Shown: positions 36,852 to 45,440, counted from the stretch's first letter. The stretch is 64,000 nt of DNA from Erysipelotrichales bacterium (GCA_022508525.1 JAFLVA010000001.1:1-64000), one strand, 5' to 3'. Program-made: numbers and translations. The notes: generated by a model from the sequence alone, not told the origin.

Positions 36852-37583
36852 ATGAAAACAAAAAAATTCAAACAAAAACGAAAAGCGTGGTATCGCGGAT
36901 TAAAGCATATTTTAAAAATAAGATATAAAAAATCGCAATTTATATATTTGGGAGAAAAACCAACAAATAACGCTATTATTTTAAGTAATCATGTTGGTAC
37001 TGATGCACCTCTTACTCTAGAGATTTATGCTGACTTTCCAATTCGCTTTTGGGGCACAAATGAAATGAATTCTGGCTTAAAAAAGATGTATAAATATCAA
37101 GCAGATGTTTATTATCATCTCAAAAAAGGATGGAATTTGCATTTATCCCGTTTATTTTGCTTGCTCGCAAGTCCACTTACAAATATTTTTTATAAAGGAT
37201 TAAATTTGATTTCCACCTATCAAGATACTCGTTTTAGAAAAACTCTTGACGAATCTCTTGTAGCAATAAAAGATAACGGAGAAAATATTGTTATTTTTCC
37301 TGAAGATAGCACGGATGGTTATTGCGATGAACTTAAAGCATTTTATGCGGGATTTGTACTACTTGCCGAAAAATGTATGAAAAATGGAATTGATGTATCA
37401 ATTTATGCAACTTATTTTAAGAAGAAAGAACATCAATATATATTTGATGCTCCAGCTAAATATAGTGAACTTAAAGCTCAATTTGGTGATCGAGCTGCAA
37501 TAGCTGAACACTTATGTATGCGTAGCAATATAATAGGTAAAATGGAATTTGAAAAAACCAAAGATAAAAAAAGAAAAAGATAA
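36852..37583 (+). CDS. PlsC-like acyltransferase, divergent
   Basis: A 243-residue protein resembling lysophospholipid acyltransferases. AIILSNHVGTDAPLTLE looks like the catalytic NHxxxxD block but has three, not four, residues between His and Asp. IVIFPEDSTDGY matches the third block (usually FPEGTRS). No clear membrane helix is seen except a hydrophobic region near LFCLLASPLTNIFY. It has a strongly basic N and C terminus. It is likely to act in phospholipid remodelling at the membrane; the altered HxxxD spacing makes enzymatic activity less certain. It is a single-gene unit with its own promoter and terminator. A 27-codon overlapping frame begins at 36845 with a better-spaced ribosome site. 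Confidence 0.72.
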   Translation: MKTKKFKQKRKAWYRGLKHILKIRYKKSQFIYLGEKPTNNAIILSNHVGTDAPLTLEIYADFPIRFWGTNEMNSGLKKMYKYQADVYYHLKKGWNLHLSRLFCLLASPLTNIFYKGLNLISTYQDTRFRKTLDESLVAIKDNGENIVIFPEDSTDGYCDELKAFYAGFVLLAEKCMKNGIDVSIYATYFKKKEHQYIFDAPAKYSELKAQFGDRAAIAEHLCMRSNIIGKMEFEKTKDKKRKR

Positions 37584-37611
37584 ATATTTTTTGAAAACTA
37601 ATTAGCGCAAA

Positions 37612-37650
37612 AAAACGAACCAAGATATAAGAATGGTTCGTTTTAATTTT
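37612..37650 (+). terminator. Terminator after PlsC-like gene
   Basis: AAAACGAACC (37612-37621) and GGTTCGTTTT (37635-37644) form a perfect 10-bp stem with a 13-base loop and T-rich tail. Confidence 0.85.
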
Positions 37651-37719
37651 AAGTTTGTTTTGTTGATTTAACTTTTGTATAAACTTTTAAAATAAGTAAT
37701 TAATAATGTGTCGAAGTTA

Positions 37720-38079
37720 TTAAATAATCATTATAATTAAAATAACAATCATGACAATTATAAATGCAAAAAACAATGAAAATCCTGCTCTAAAATTATT
37801 CATCAAAAAGTTGTAATTAATTTTATTGCCTTTTTCGCATTGTACACTAGGACCAGCAAATTTGCCTTTATCGGTTATTAAAATATAATCTCCATCTAGA
37901 TCAATTATATTAATTCCATTGAGAACTGTACGTTGTATATTATTAAACGTCACTATTGTTCCTTGTGGAAGGCATGGATATTCTTGTCCATCATAAAATG
38001 CGACAAAAGTGTTTGATTGTCTTTTTAAAGAAAATTCTTTGGTTTTGTTTGGTGTTTCTAATGTGAATTTTGTTTTCAT
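37720..38079 (-). CDS. Tail-anchored small protein, function unknown
   Basis: A 119-residue protein of unrecognised family. Residues 1-92 are soluble and beta-rich by composition (FVAFYDGQEYPCLPQGTIVT, then LNGINIIDLDGDYILITDKG); residues about 98-119 are one hydrophobic helix ending at the C terminus, so the protein is probably tail-anchored with its N terminus in the cytosol. It lies 10 bases after the membrane-bound XRE regulator, is co-transcribed with it and probably works with it. Its start has a ribosome site (GGAGGATAAC in reverse complement). No terminator of its own was seen. Confidence 0.7.
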   Translation of the reverse strand: MKTKFTLETPNKTKEFSLKRQSNTFVAFYDGQEYPCLPQGTIVTFNNIQRTVLNGINIIDLDGDYILITDKGKFAGPSVQCEKGNKINYNFLMNNFRAGFSLFFAFIIVMIVILIIMII

Positions 38080-38089
38080 AGTTATCCTC

Positions 38090-38839
38090 CTAATATATTA
38101 AATTTTGTTCTGCTTTATGATAAAGGACATTGGCGATGCAGGCACCAATTCCTAAAAGCATATAAACGAATAAGAAAACGGAATAATAAGCAATCATTCC
38201 TTGTAAATCTACAGTGTCCATGAATATTATAATAGCAATCATAAACCACATAGCAGCAACCAAGTTTACGGGAGCAATTAGTTTTAACCATTTTGCATAT
38301 GCTTCATGTTGAATAAGTACATGATGCTTTATTTTGATTATAGTTCTTATATAATTTACAGAACCTATTATATTAACAATTGCTAAAATAATAACAACAA
38401 TGATGGAAATTATATCTAATGGAACAATTAGTGTGATTAGTGATAAAAGACTTAAAATTGCACACACAAGATTATATATTAAAAATGTCTTGGTTTGTTT
38501 GTCATCTCTTAAACGTGGAGCATGGTATCTAGCTCGTTGAGTTGTTTGTTTTGGCATTTCAATTTCGCTTTTATCATCCGCAGTATTTTTATTATTTTCC
38601 TTGTTATTTTCAGACTTTGATAAATATTCAATCTCTTGTGAAAGGAGTTCTTCAATAGTCACCTTAAAATATTCGGATATTTTCATTAATGTTTTAATAT
38701 CTGGTAATGAACGTGCGGTTTCCCATTTAGACACTGCTTGAGATGTTACATTAAATATTGTCGCAATGTCATCTTGTTTTAATTGATGTAATTGACGTAA
38801 ATATTTAAGATTTTTAGCAAAGCATTCTATATCTGTCAT
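38090..38839 (-). CDS. Membrane-anchored XRE-family transcriptional regulator
   Basis: A 249-residue protein. Residues about 8-62 are a Cro/C1-type helix-turn-helix (LRQLHQLKQDDIATIFNVTS, then AVSKWETARSLPDIKTLMKI). A charged Asn/Lys/Glu linker (about 75-115) leads to four hydrophobic segments (about 125-245). DNA binding from a membrane-held protein suggests sensing of a membrane or outside signal. The ATG at 38839 follows AAGGAGGTG; an in-frame GTG nine bases earlier is part of that site. A 14-bp inverted repeat about 47 bases upstream is a good candidate for its operator. A small tail-anchored protein follows. Confidence 0.85.
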   Translation of the reverse strand: MTDIECFAKNLKYLRQLHQLKQDDIATIFNVTSQAVSKWETARSLPDIKTLMKISEYFKVTIEELLSQEIEYLSKSENNKENNKNTADDKSEIEMPKQTTQRARYHAPRLRDDKQTKTFLIYNLVCAILSLLSLITLIVPLDIISIIVVIILAIVNIIGSVNYIRTIIKIKHHVLIQHEAYAKWLKLIAPVNLVAAMWFMIAIIIFMDTVDLQGMIAYYSVFLFVYMLLGIGACIANVLYHKAEQNLIY

Positions 38840-38885
38840 TTGTTGCACCTCCTTATTTAATCTTAAATAGAAGAGTTAAAAGAAT

Positions 38886-38922
38886 CAACCAATAGTTGGT
38901 TGGTTTACCCAACTATTGGTTG
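38886..38922. promoter_or_regulatory. 14-bp inverted repeat upstream of XRE operon (candidate operator)
   Basis: CAACCAATAGTTGG (38886-38899) and CCAACTATTGGTTG (38909-38922) are perfect inverted copies separated by 9 bases. Each arm is itself a small palindrome, CCAA-N3-TTGG, and the two centres are 20 bp apart, about two helical turns. This fits two regulator dimers on one face of the DNA. Assignment to the XRE protein is by position; a transcript hairpin is the alternative. Confidence 0.65.
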
Positions 38923-39041
38923 GTTTTGCGTAAAACACGCATATAAAGGGCTTTTTATCCTCGCAAACTTAGTATTAATTTATGTGCTATAAAAAAAGTA
39001 ATCTCTGATAGAAATTACTATTTTTATAATTATTTGAAATG

Positions 39042-40097
39042 TTATCTAGATTGTTTTAGACATTTTAATTTTTTTACTTCTTTAATAAACATAACAATAG
39101 TAGTAATTAAAACGCCTAAATTTATAATATGCATTAACAAACGATCAACTGGTAAAGCATCGAAGAAGTGCGAAATACTATCTAAATCTACAAGCACTAA
39201 TGTCATTGTAATAATAGAGTAAATAAACAAACCACTTGCTCCAACAAGCATAAGGATTTTGCTCCACAATTTGTCGCTATAAGATAATACAAGACCACTT
39301 AAGAATATTATATACAAGACAAAACCATAGATAGTGGTGACACAAATTTCCGAAATGAGTACTAGCGTTAAAAATATAACAAATCGAATTAATAAAGAAG
39401 TTTTTAAAGTATTTTTAACAATTAATGATTTATTCTCTTCATTAGTAGTGTCTTTGCTTTTCTTTATATAAGATAACACTATTAAAGAAATAAATATTCC
39501 CATGTTAATAATCATTAAATAAAATGAAACTGCCAAAGTACTGGAATTTAAATTTGTTAAAAATAGACGCAAAACACCAAAAACTGAACCAGTAAAAATT
39601 ATTGTCAAGGCTCCTAAACAAATATAACCAATCTTTTTAAAAATAGACTTATTTAAGAAAACTAAACTTGATCCACCAAATAAAATTAAAAGAAGCGGAA
39701 TAACGAAATAAAGTTGCTTTGTTCCTAATGCAAATGATGATAATATCATATCAAATAAATAAGCATCATTATTGAAATAAGTAGTTATATATTGATATTG
39801 TGGCACCGTTCTCCAAACAGGTACTAAATGGTTATAAGGAACATACCTGCATACATACACGGGCTGATATTGACCTAAAAACCATTGATATTGAAATCCA
39901 CATTCTTGACGATATTCAAATCTCCACTCATAATCAAGTTGTTGTCTATACCAAACATTCATCGAAGTAATACTTTCTTTTACAAAAAGCATTGGGAAGA
40001 TCATCGACACTATTGTAAATAGAAGACCCGCAAGTAATAGTATAAACATGATTTTGCTTAGTTTACTTTTAAATGTGTTTTTAAAAAATGCTCTCAT
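39042..40097 (-). CDS. Polytopic membrane protein with aromatic-rich outer loop, unknown
   Basis: A 351-residue protein with about eight hydrophobic segments. Between the first (about 15-38) and second (about 110-135) lies a roughly 65-residue predicted outer segment very rich in Tyr, Trp, Gln and Arg (for example WYRQQLDYEWRFEYRQECGF and QYQWFLGQYQPVYVCRYV), with two Cys that could form a disulphide. The family is not recognised. ATG 40097 is chosen because AAAGGTGA sits 5 bases before it. It lies between the XRE unit and the GLUG surface protein on the same strand, but a terminator separates it from the latter. Confidence 0.7.
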   Translation of the reverse strand: MRAFFKNTFKSKLSKIMFILLLAGLLFTIVSMIFPMLFVKESITSMNVWYRQQLDYEWRFEYRQECGFQYQWFLGQYQPVYVCRYVPYNHLVPVWRTVPQYQYITTYFNNDAYLFDMILSSFALGTKQLYFVIPLLLILFGGSSLVFLNKSIFKKIGYICLGALTIIFTGSVFGVLRLFLTNLNSSTLAVSFYLMIINMGIFISLIVLSYIKKSKDTTNEENKSLIVKNTLKTSLLIRFVIFLTLVLISEICVTTIYGFVLYIIFLSGLVLSYSDKLWSKILMLVGASGLFIYSIITMTLVLVDLDSISHFFDALPVDRLLMHIINLGVLITTIVMFIKEVKKLKCLKQSR

Positions 40098-40213
40098 TTT
40101 CATCACCTTTATATAAATTATAGTAAAATATCATTATAAAATAAAACACAATTATAAAAAGAATAACTATTTCAATTAGAAAGCCAATAGGATTATCATT
40201 TTTTATAAATAAA

Positions 40214-40250
40214 AAAGTAGAATAGCATTACTTCAGTGATATTCTACTTT
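40214..40250 (-). terminator. Terminator after GLUG-protein gene
   Basis: AAAGTAGAATA (40214-40224) and TATTCTACTTT (40240-40250) form a perfect 11-bp stem. Read on the minus strand it is followed by a T-rich tract, so it ends the GLUG-protein transcript. Confidence 0.85.
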
Positions 40251-40280
40251 GTTTTATTGTATTTAATTAAAGATAATTAA

Positions 40281-41579
40281 TTACTCTGCTATTCTTTTTT
40301 TTGTAAAATAAGTGTAAGCGATAATGCTAGTTATAATAGATAAACCTAGAATAGAGAAGATAATTATTTCATTTTTATGATTAGTAAATGGAAGCAATTT
40401 TGGACTAGAATTTGTAGATTCTAAGTGTTTGCTATCGTAAATAGTTTTAAGATACATTAGTCGATCATACATTCCACTTGATTTGAACAATTCTTTTTCG
40501 ACATCGTTTAAGGATTCATATTCTTCTAATAATTCTGGTACACGTTCAATATCATCACAAATATTGAATGTAGAAGAATAAAATTCTGTAACTCTTTCTG
40601 CCGCTTCCATTTCTGGAGTGCGATTGAGCGTACCATCTGCATTAAAGACATCACCGCCAAGTGATTCATTCATATCATTGACTAAATCTTCCATACTGCT
40701 TTCTTCTTTATAGTTTGAAGAGTTATTAGTGCCACGTCCTTCAGATACTAAATTAGAATCATATGTATAACAATTTGAAACAGTACCACCATTTCCAGAG
40801 GTGACTAATCCGCCATTTCCAAGAGTGTTAGTAGGGCCATAAAATTTTACTTCAGTTTCTAAGAGAACACAATTTTCAACTGTGGCATTTTTTGATGATA
40901 ATGACTTTTGATACCCTGCTATACCACCAACAAATATTGATTGGTTGTTTGTGCCATAGATAGAACTATTCATAACTGTAATATTGGAAATTATACCTTC
41001 ATTAAGTCCGGCAATGGCACCTACATATAAACCCGCATAACCTTTTGTAATAAAACCACTAGTATTATGCAAAACAGTGAATGAAATATTTGAAACAGCT
41101 AAATTGCAAATTGTGCCTTCGTTTGTGCCAACTAGTCCTACATAGTAAGAACCAAGATATGATTTATCTGCCATAAAATAGTGATGTACATTAGATATAT
41201 TGTGACCATTTCCGTTTAAAATTCCTGTAAATGTTTTAGATGTATCACCATATGCGATAAGTGGTGCAACAACACTGCTTGATTCAGTAATTGAAAAATC
41301 TAAATCTGTCATAAGTATATAATTCTTAGACCATGCGTCACTATTACTTGCAATATAGGCATATTCTGCTGCTGTAGTTATTGGAATATATTTATTTCCA
41401 TCACTTAATGTAATTCCTTCTTCATCATAAATAGATGGCTTTGTAACTGTTGAACCATCCCAAATATCAGTTGTATTTTCAGCCTTGACCATTAATGGTT
41501 TAGTATTATTTTCTTGAAAAAGTGGATGTAATAAACATAATGCCAACACTGATAATGTAAATGTTGTTTTTATTTTCAT
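40281..41579 (-). CDS. GLUG-motif surface protein with C-terminal anchor
   Basis: A 432-residue exported protein. A signal peptide covers about residues 1-30 (FTLSVLALCLLHPLFQ). The main domain (about 70-290) has beta-helix-like repeats with GLUG motifs, such as YYVGLVGTNEGTICNLAVSN, AGLYVGAIAGLNEGIISNI and GNGGLVTSGNGGTVSNCYTY. A helical region follows. The C terminus has LPFTN (396-400), a hydrophobic stretch and KKR: this looks like a sortase signal with Asn in place of the usual Gly, or just a membrane anchor. GLUG proteins are often adhesins or IgA-protease-like surface factors; the role here is inference. The ATG at 41579 follows GGAG by 10 bases. Confidence 0.8.
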   Translation of the reverse strand: MKIKTTFTLSVLALCLLHPLFQENNTKPLMVKAENTTDIWDGSTVTKPSIYDEEGITLSDGNKYIPITTAAEYAYIASNSDAWSKNYILMTDLDFSITESSSVVAPLIAYGDTSKTFTGILNGNGHNISNVHHYFMADKSYLGSYYVGLVGTNEGTICNLAVSNISFTVLHNTSGFITKGYAGLYVGAIAGLNEGIISNITVMNSSIYGTNNQSIFVGGIAGYQKSLSSKNATVENCVLLETEVKFYGPTNTLGNGGLVTSGNGGTVSNCYTYDSNLVSEGRGTNNSSNYKEESSMEDLVNDMNESLGGDVFNADGTLNRTPEMEAAERVTEFYSSTFNICDDIERVPELLEEYESLNDVEKELFKSSGMYDRLMYLKTIYDSKHLESTNSSPKLLPFTNHKNEIIIFSILGLSIITSIIAYTYFTKKRIAE

Positions 41580-41605
41580 TTTGATAATACTCCTTTGTCT
41601 TTGGT

Positions 41606-41633
41606 ATTCTAGCACACTTAAAATGTTTGTCAA
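41606..41633 (-). promoter_or_regulatory. Promoter of GLUG-protein gene
   Basis: On the minus strand, TTGACA (41633-41628) and TAGAAT (41611-41606) are 16 bases apart, with TGC before the -10 (extended -10). The start codon is about 27 bases downstream. Confidence 0.8.
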
Positions 41634-41893
41634 TAGAAGTAATATTTCAATCGTATATATTTGAATGATATATTTTTGACTTTCTTTATAATTTTTATTT
41701 GAAATATTCATTTAGAAAATATAGATATAAATAAAGCAAAATTTAATTCAGTTATTATCAAAGGTATCAAGGTTATCAGCCAGTTGATATTCACGTATCA
41801 TATATAAACATTATCGGATGATGGATAATATATTAAGAGCAATCTTTATTTGATAGTATTTTTGCGATATAATTATTATCGAAGGTGAAATAT
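41634..41893. other. AT-rich intergenic region between divergent genes
   Basis: This AT-rich stretch separates the divergent GLUG-protein and lipoprotein genes. It contains imperfect palindromic pieces such as TATCA/TGATA around 41762-41791 and a TATAAT (41868-41873) near the lipoprotein gene that lacks a good -35 at the normal distance. No coding region or known RNA was recognised. Confidence 0.5.
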
Positions 41894-42769
41894 ATGAAAA
41901 AAATTAGTAAGATACTTGCTGTAGGACTGTTGACATTCACACTAACTTCATGCGGAAGCTCTGATAAAAAACGTCAAAAAGTAATGGATACATTTAATTC
42001 CCTTAAATATACAGATGCATATATCATTCAAACAAACGGATTATTATTTGTTGGTGAAAATATTATAAAAACATCAAATATCAAATACGAAGACCAGAAA
42101 TGTGAAATAATCACTCTAGAAAAAGATGGATTTTATTCCTATGCCTATAATGCAGAGGAAACTATGATTAACTTAGTTTATATGGATTATGACCTAAATA
42201 ATGTAGAGTTAATTGATAGTATTGAAACTCCATATCGTATTAACCATGCTTTTAGAAATAATGATTGCTTTTACTTTAAAACAATACATTATGATTATGG
42301 TTATTCAAAGAGGTATTACATAACATATAACGCATCTACAAAAGAAAAAAGTTTTATTTACGACGAAGATTTGGGATTTGATGAATACGCAATAGATAAC
42401 AATCGAATAAAAGATTATGAATACGAATTTCATGAAAATAGATCATTTGGAAAGGATAGCATTGACATAACTGATAAGAATACAAATATTACAAAAAAAG
42501 TGGATATGTCAGTGTTAAGCACATTTGAAGATGGGAAAAAAATCGAAAAGTGCGCCAAAATGAGCATATCTAGTAGATTTGATATAGAAAACATATTCGA
42601 AAAAGATGGTGATTTTTACATCTTGAATCGCTATGTGTATGGTGGATTTCAATATACAGTATTTAATTATATATTAAAGTGGAATTTTGAAACGGAAAAG
42701 ACAGAGGTGTATACTGCTATAGCATTCCCTGGATATCAAACTACGGCAAAGGATTTTTATATCTTATAA
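41894..42769 (+). CDS. Predicted lipoprotein, function unknown
   Basis: A 291-residue exported lipoprotein. The signal peptide ends in the lipobox LTSC (Cys at about residue 20), followed by GSSDKKRQK. The mature part is rich in Tyr, Asp, Lys and Asn and probably beta-structured (YITYNASTKEKSFIYDEDLG); no family is recognised. ATG 41894 follows GAAGGTGA; an in-frame GTG at 41885 is inside that site. It is a single-gene unit with a terminator downstream. Confidence 0.75.
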   Translation: MKKISKILAVGLLTFTLTSCGSSDKKRQKVMDTFNSLKYTDAYIIQTNGLLFVGENIIKTSNIKYEDQKCEIITLEKDGFYSYAYNAEETMINLVYMDYDLNNVELIDSIETPYRINHAFRNNDCFYFKTIHYDYGYSKRYYITYNASTKEKSFIYDEDLGFDEYAIDNNRIKDYEYEFHENRSFGKDSIDITDKNTNITKKVDMSVLSTFEDGKKIEKCAKMSISSRFDIENIFEKDGDFYILNRYVYGGFQYTVFNYILKWNFETEKTEVYTAIAFPGYQTTAKDFYIL

Positions 42770-42800
42770 AATATCTATCAACGAAATTAAAAGTAAAATA

Positions 42801-42830
42801 GTCGTCGTTTTGAAAAGCGACGGCTTTTTG
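42801..42830 (+). terminator. Terminator after lipoprotein gene
   Basis: GTCGTCGTTT (42801-42810) and AAGCGACGGC (42815-42824) form a 10-bp stem with two G-T pairs and a 4-base loop, followed by five T. Confidence 0.8.
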
Positions 42831-42902
42831 TTTGTGTTGCATAGTTGCATTTTTAATTCAGTATAGCTTAATTTTTTCATGCATGATTAAGTATGTGAAA
42901 CA

Positions 42903-42931
42903 TTGAAAAAATGCTCGAAATTTGTCATAAT
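42903..42931 (+). promoter_or_regulatory. Promoter of GNAT-DUF819 operon
   Basis: TTGAAA (42903-42908) and CATAAT (42926-42931) are 17 bases apart, about 30 bases before the GNAT start. Confidence 0.6.
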
Positions 42932-42960
42932 ATCAAAAAATAAATGTAAAAGGAGTCATT

Positions 42961-44067
42961 ATGGAAGTAATCCGTTTAACAACAAAAAAACAGTTAAAAC
43001 AATTTATAAATATGGCGGATACTTTATACGCTGGTGATTCTTTTTATGTTCCATATATGAAAAATGATCTTTTAAAGACACTAGAGAAACTTGTCATTAA
43101 AGATAAAACATATATTGCACTCTCTGTTGTTAGAGATGGATTATATATTGCACGTGTATTGTTTACAATTAGTTCTTCTAAACAACGAAAATTAGATCGT
43201 TGTGGTTTCTTTTCACATTTTGAATGCGTGAATGAGCAAGAAGTTGCAGATTTATTACTAAACGAAATGGCGAGAATATTAAAAGAACAAGGTATCACTT
43301 ACGTTGAAGGAACATATTTCCCTTTTGATCAAGACAATAGACGTGGTATTCAAGTGGCGGGTTTTGAAGATGAACCAATGATTTTGACTTCTTATAACAA
43401 ATCATATTATCAGACGCTTTTAGAAAAAAATGGTTTTCATAAAGACTTTGATACAATTTCATACAAAATGGAATATGATAATTACGATTTAAAGAGAATA
43501 GAACCAACTGTGAATAAGGTAATGAAACGATTTGATTTATATATATCTTCGGCTGATTTTTCGTATCTTGATCGAGAAATAGATGATGTACATACTGTAA
43601 TTGAAAAAGCAACAAATGACATTATTTTTGATACTGCTCCAACAAGAGAAGATTTAGTAAGAATCGTTGCTGGCTGGAAAAGCTTCTTATGGCCGGATTT
43701 TATTTTTATTTGTCGAAGAAGAAAAGATAATCAACCTATTGGTGTATTGATGAGTGTTCCAAACTTTTATACTGTATTCCGAAAAATGAAAGGCAAAAGT
43801 AACATAATTGCTCTATTAAAGGCTCTATATTGGAAAAAACGTATCCGTTCAATTCGCACAATATTGCAATATGTTGTTCCTGAATATCAAAATCACGGTG
43901 TAAATTTTGCTTTGTATCATGCGTTTTATCTCGCATGTCAAAAGCGAGGTATTAATTATGTTGAAGCTGGAACGATTATGGAAAATAATGTTGCGTCATG
44001 CTTTAATGTTGAAAAAGCTGGTGGAAAACGCAATAAAATATTCCGTATATATGGGAGGGAATTATGA
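42961..44067 (+). CDS. GNAT-like N-acetyltransferase family protein
   Basis: A 368-residue protein of the large GNAT-like group (YghO-like), often annotated only as a hypothetical acyltransferase. The N terminus MEVIRLTTKKQLKQFINMAD and FYVPYMKNDLLKTL, and the C-terminal YQNHGVNFALYHAFYLACQK and VEAGTIMENN, are typical. The acyl-CoA site would be near residue 320-340 (YVVPEYQNHGVN). The substrate is unknown. AAAGGAG precedes the ATG. Its TGA overlaps the ATG of the next gene (ATGA), so the two are translationally coupled. Confidence 0.75.
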   Translation: MEVIRLTTKKQLKQFINMADTLYAGDSFYVPYMKNDLLKTLEKLVIKDKTYIALSVVRDGLYIARVLFTISSSKQRKLDRCGFFSHFECVNEQEVADLLLNEMARILKEQGITYVEGTYFPFDQDNRRGIQVAGFEDEPMILTSYNKSYYQTLLEKNGFHKDFDTISYKMEYDNYDLKRIEPTVNKVMKRFDLYISSADFSYLDREIDDVHTVIEKATNDIIFDTAPTREDLVRIVAGWKSFLWPDFIFICRRRKDNQPIGVLMSVPNFYTVFRKMKGKSNIIALLKALYWKKRIRSIRTILQYVVPEYQNHGVNFALYHAFYLACQKRGINYVEAGTIMENNVASCFNVEKAGGKRNKIFRIYGREL

Positions 44068-45248
44068 ACATTGTATTAAATATCCTTGCAATTCTATGCA
44101 TTTTTGGTTTGCCATTTCCAATTGTGTATTTAACTAGACGTAATAAAATTATAGGTGCAATTGGTGCGATAGCGTGTTGTTATATTGTTGGTTTTATTTT
44201 CTCTACTATAGGTTTAACAGGCAAAACTTATGATAAGGACACCACAACAACTATTGCTTATGTCCTTGTTGCATTGTCAATACCTTTAATCTTATTTAGT
44301 ATTGATCTTCGCTCTGTAAAACGACTTACTAAAGGAACAATTATTGGATACTCTCTTTGTATTGTTTCTGTTATTGCTGTATCGTGTGCAACATTTTTTA
44401 TAACTAATAAATTTTTCCCAAATATTCCAGGTGCAAAGTTGTCAGCGATGATTGTTGGTCTTTATACTGGTGGTACACCTAATATGAATGCAATTGGTGC
44501 CGCTATGAAAACGGACGGAGATATTCTTAGTGCTGCAAATGTAGCTGATACGGTTATTGGTGGCATTTATTTCTTATTGCTTATATCTATTGCACCCAAA
44601 GTATATCGCTTTATTTTAAATAGTCGACGTAAGAAACAAAATGTAGAAGTGTCTACTAAAGAAGAAATGTTAACTGAAGAAAAGAAAGATGATTATACAT
44701 TTGGCTTTAAAGATAAGAAAAGCATTTTTAGTTTGATTGGATCTTTTGCTTTAGCAGTTGGATGTGTTGGGATTGGGGCATTACTTGAATTCATTGTGGA
44801 AGGCACTATCGGAAATAATTTATTATTTATCCTTCTTTCGGTATCAATACTCGGTGTGGTGTTTTCATTTATCAAACCAATTCGTCAAATCAAAGGTCAG
44901 TATACACTTGGTATGTATCTTATTTTAATGTTTTCACTGGCATTATCAATGAGTATAGATTGGTCGGTATTTATTTCAGACATTTTACCGATTTTTGCTT
45001 TCTTTGCTTGTGCTCAAGTTGGTGTTATTCTCTTACATATTCTACTTTGCAAAATATTTAGAGTTGATGGAGATACCGCAATTATTACATCTACCGCTGG
45101 AGTATATGGTCCACCATTTATTGCTCCTGTAGCTAAAGCTGCTAATCGTCAAGACCTTATCGCGCCAGGCGTTATATGTGGCGCACTAGGACTAGCTATA
45201 GGTACATTACTTGGAATTGGAATGGGACAAATATTTCTATTATTTTAA
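44064..45248 (+). CDS. DUF819 family membrane protein (YjcL-like)
   Basis: A 394-residue integral membrane protein with about ten hydrophobic segments, of the DUF819/YjcL family. Key family regions are GLYTGGTPNMNAIGAAMK (about residue 133) and VYGPPFIAPVAKAANRQD (about 350), followed by GALGLAIGTLLGIGMGQ. The pattern resembles secondary transporters with two inverted halves, but no substrate is established. A charged cytosolic loop lies around 195-215. It is coupled to the GNAT gene, so a shared pathway is possible. Confidence 0.85.
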   Translation: MNIVLNILAILCIFGLPFPIVYLTRRNKIIGAIGAIACCYIVGFIFSTIGLTGKTYDKDTTTTIAYVLVALSIPLILFSIDLRSVKRLTKGTIIGYSLCIVSVIAVSCATFFITNKFFPNIPGAKLSAMIVGLYTGGTPNMNAIGAAMKTDGDILSAANVADTVIGGIYFLLLISIAPKVYRFILNSRRKKQNVEVSTKEEMLTEEKKDDYTFGFKDKKSIFSLIGSFALAVGCVGIGALLEFIVEGTIGNNLLFILLSVSILGVVFSFIKPIRQIKGQYTLGMYLILMFSLALSMSIDWSVFISDILPIFAFFACAQVGVILLHILLCKIFRVDGDTAIITSTAGVYGPPFIAPVAKAANRQDLIAPGVICGALGLAIGTLLGIGMGQIFLLF

Positions 45249-45313
45249 TTGATGATGACTAGTTATTAGTTATTTTTGTGTGAAATACTCTAAGCAATTA
45301 ATAATATTTTTAT

Positions 45314-45340
45314 AAACTATACGCGAGTATAGTTTTTTTT
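45314..45340 (+). terminator. Terminator after DUF819 gene
   Basis: AAACTATAC (45314-45322) and GTATAGTTT (45327-45335) form a 9-bp stem with loop GCGA, followed by T to 45340. Confidence 0.87.
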
Positions 45341-45390
45341 ATAGTGATTTTTTTAACTTGCTAATGCGCAATAATATAAAGCACATAAAA

Positions 45391-45422
45391 TTGTTGACAA
45401 ATCAACAAAACATATCTATTAT
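45391..45422 (+). promoter_or_regulatory. marR-fakB promoter with palindromic operator over the -35
   Basis: TTGACA (45394-45399) and TATTAT (45417-45422) are exactly 17 bases apart. The perfect inverted repeat TTGTTGA (45391-45397), CAAA, TCAACAA (45402-45408) covers the -35 element. A MarR dimer bound here would block RNA polymerase, so autorepression is likely. TTGA-N4-TCAA recalls the FabT-type operator pattern, but the match is partial. Confidence 0.78.
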
Positions 45423-45440
45423 TTTATTGAGGTGTAGACT

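Noticed and set aside
41850..41879. Promoter TTGATA/TATTAT before the lipoprotein gene
   Set aside because: At 18-base spacing it would start transcription at about the ribosome site, and the better TATAAT has only 12 bases to TTGATA, so no promoter is called.
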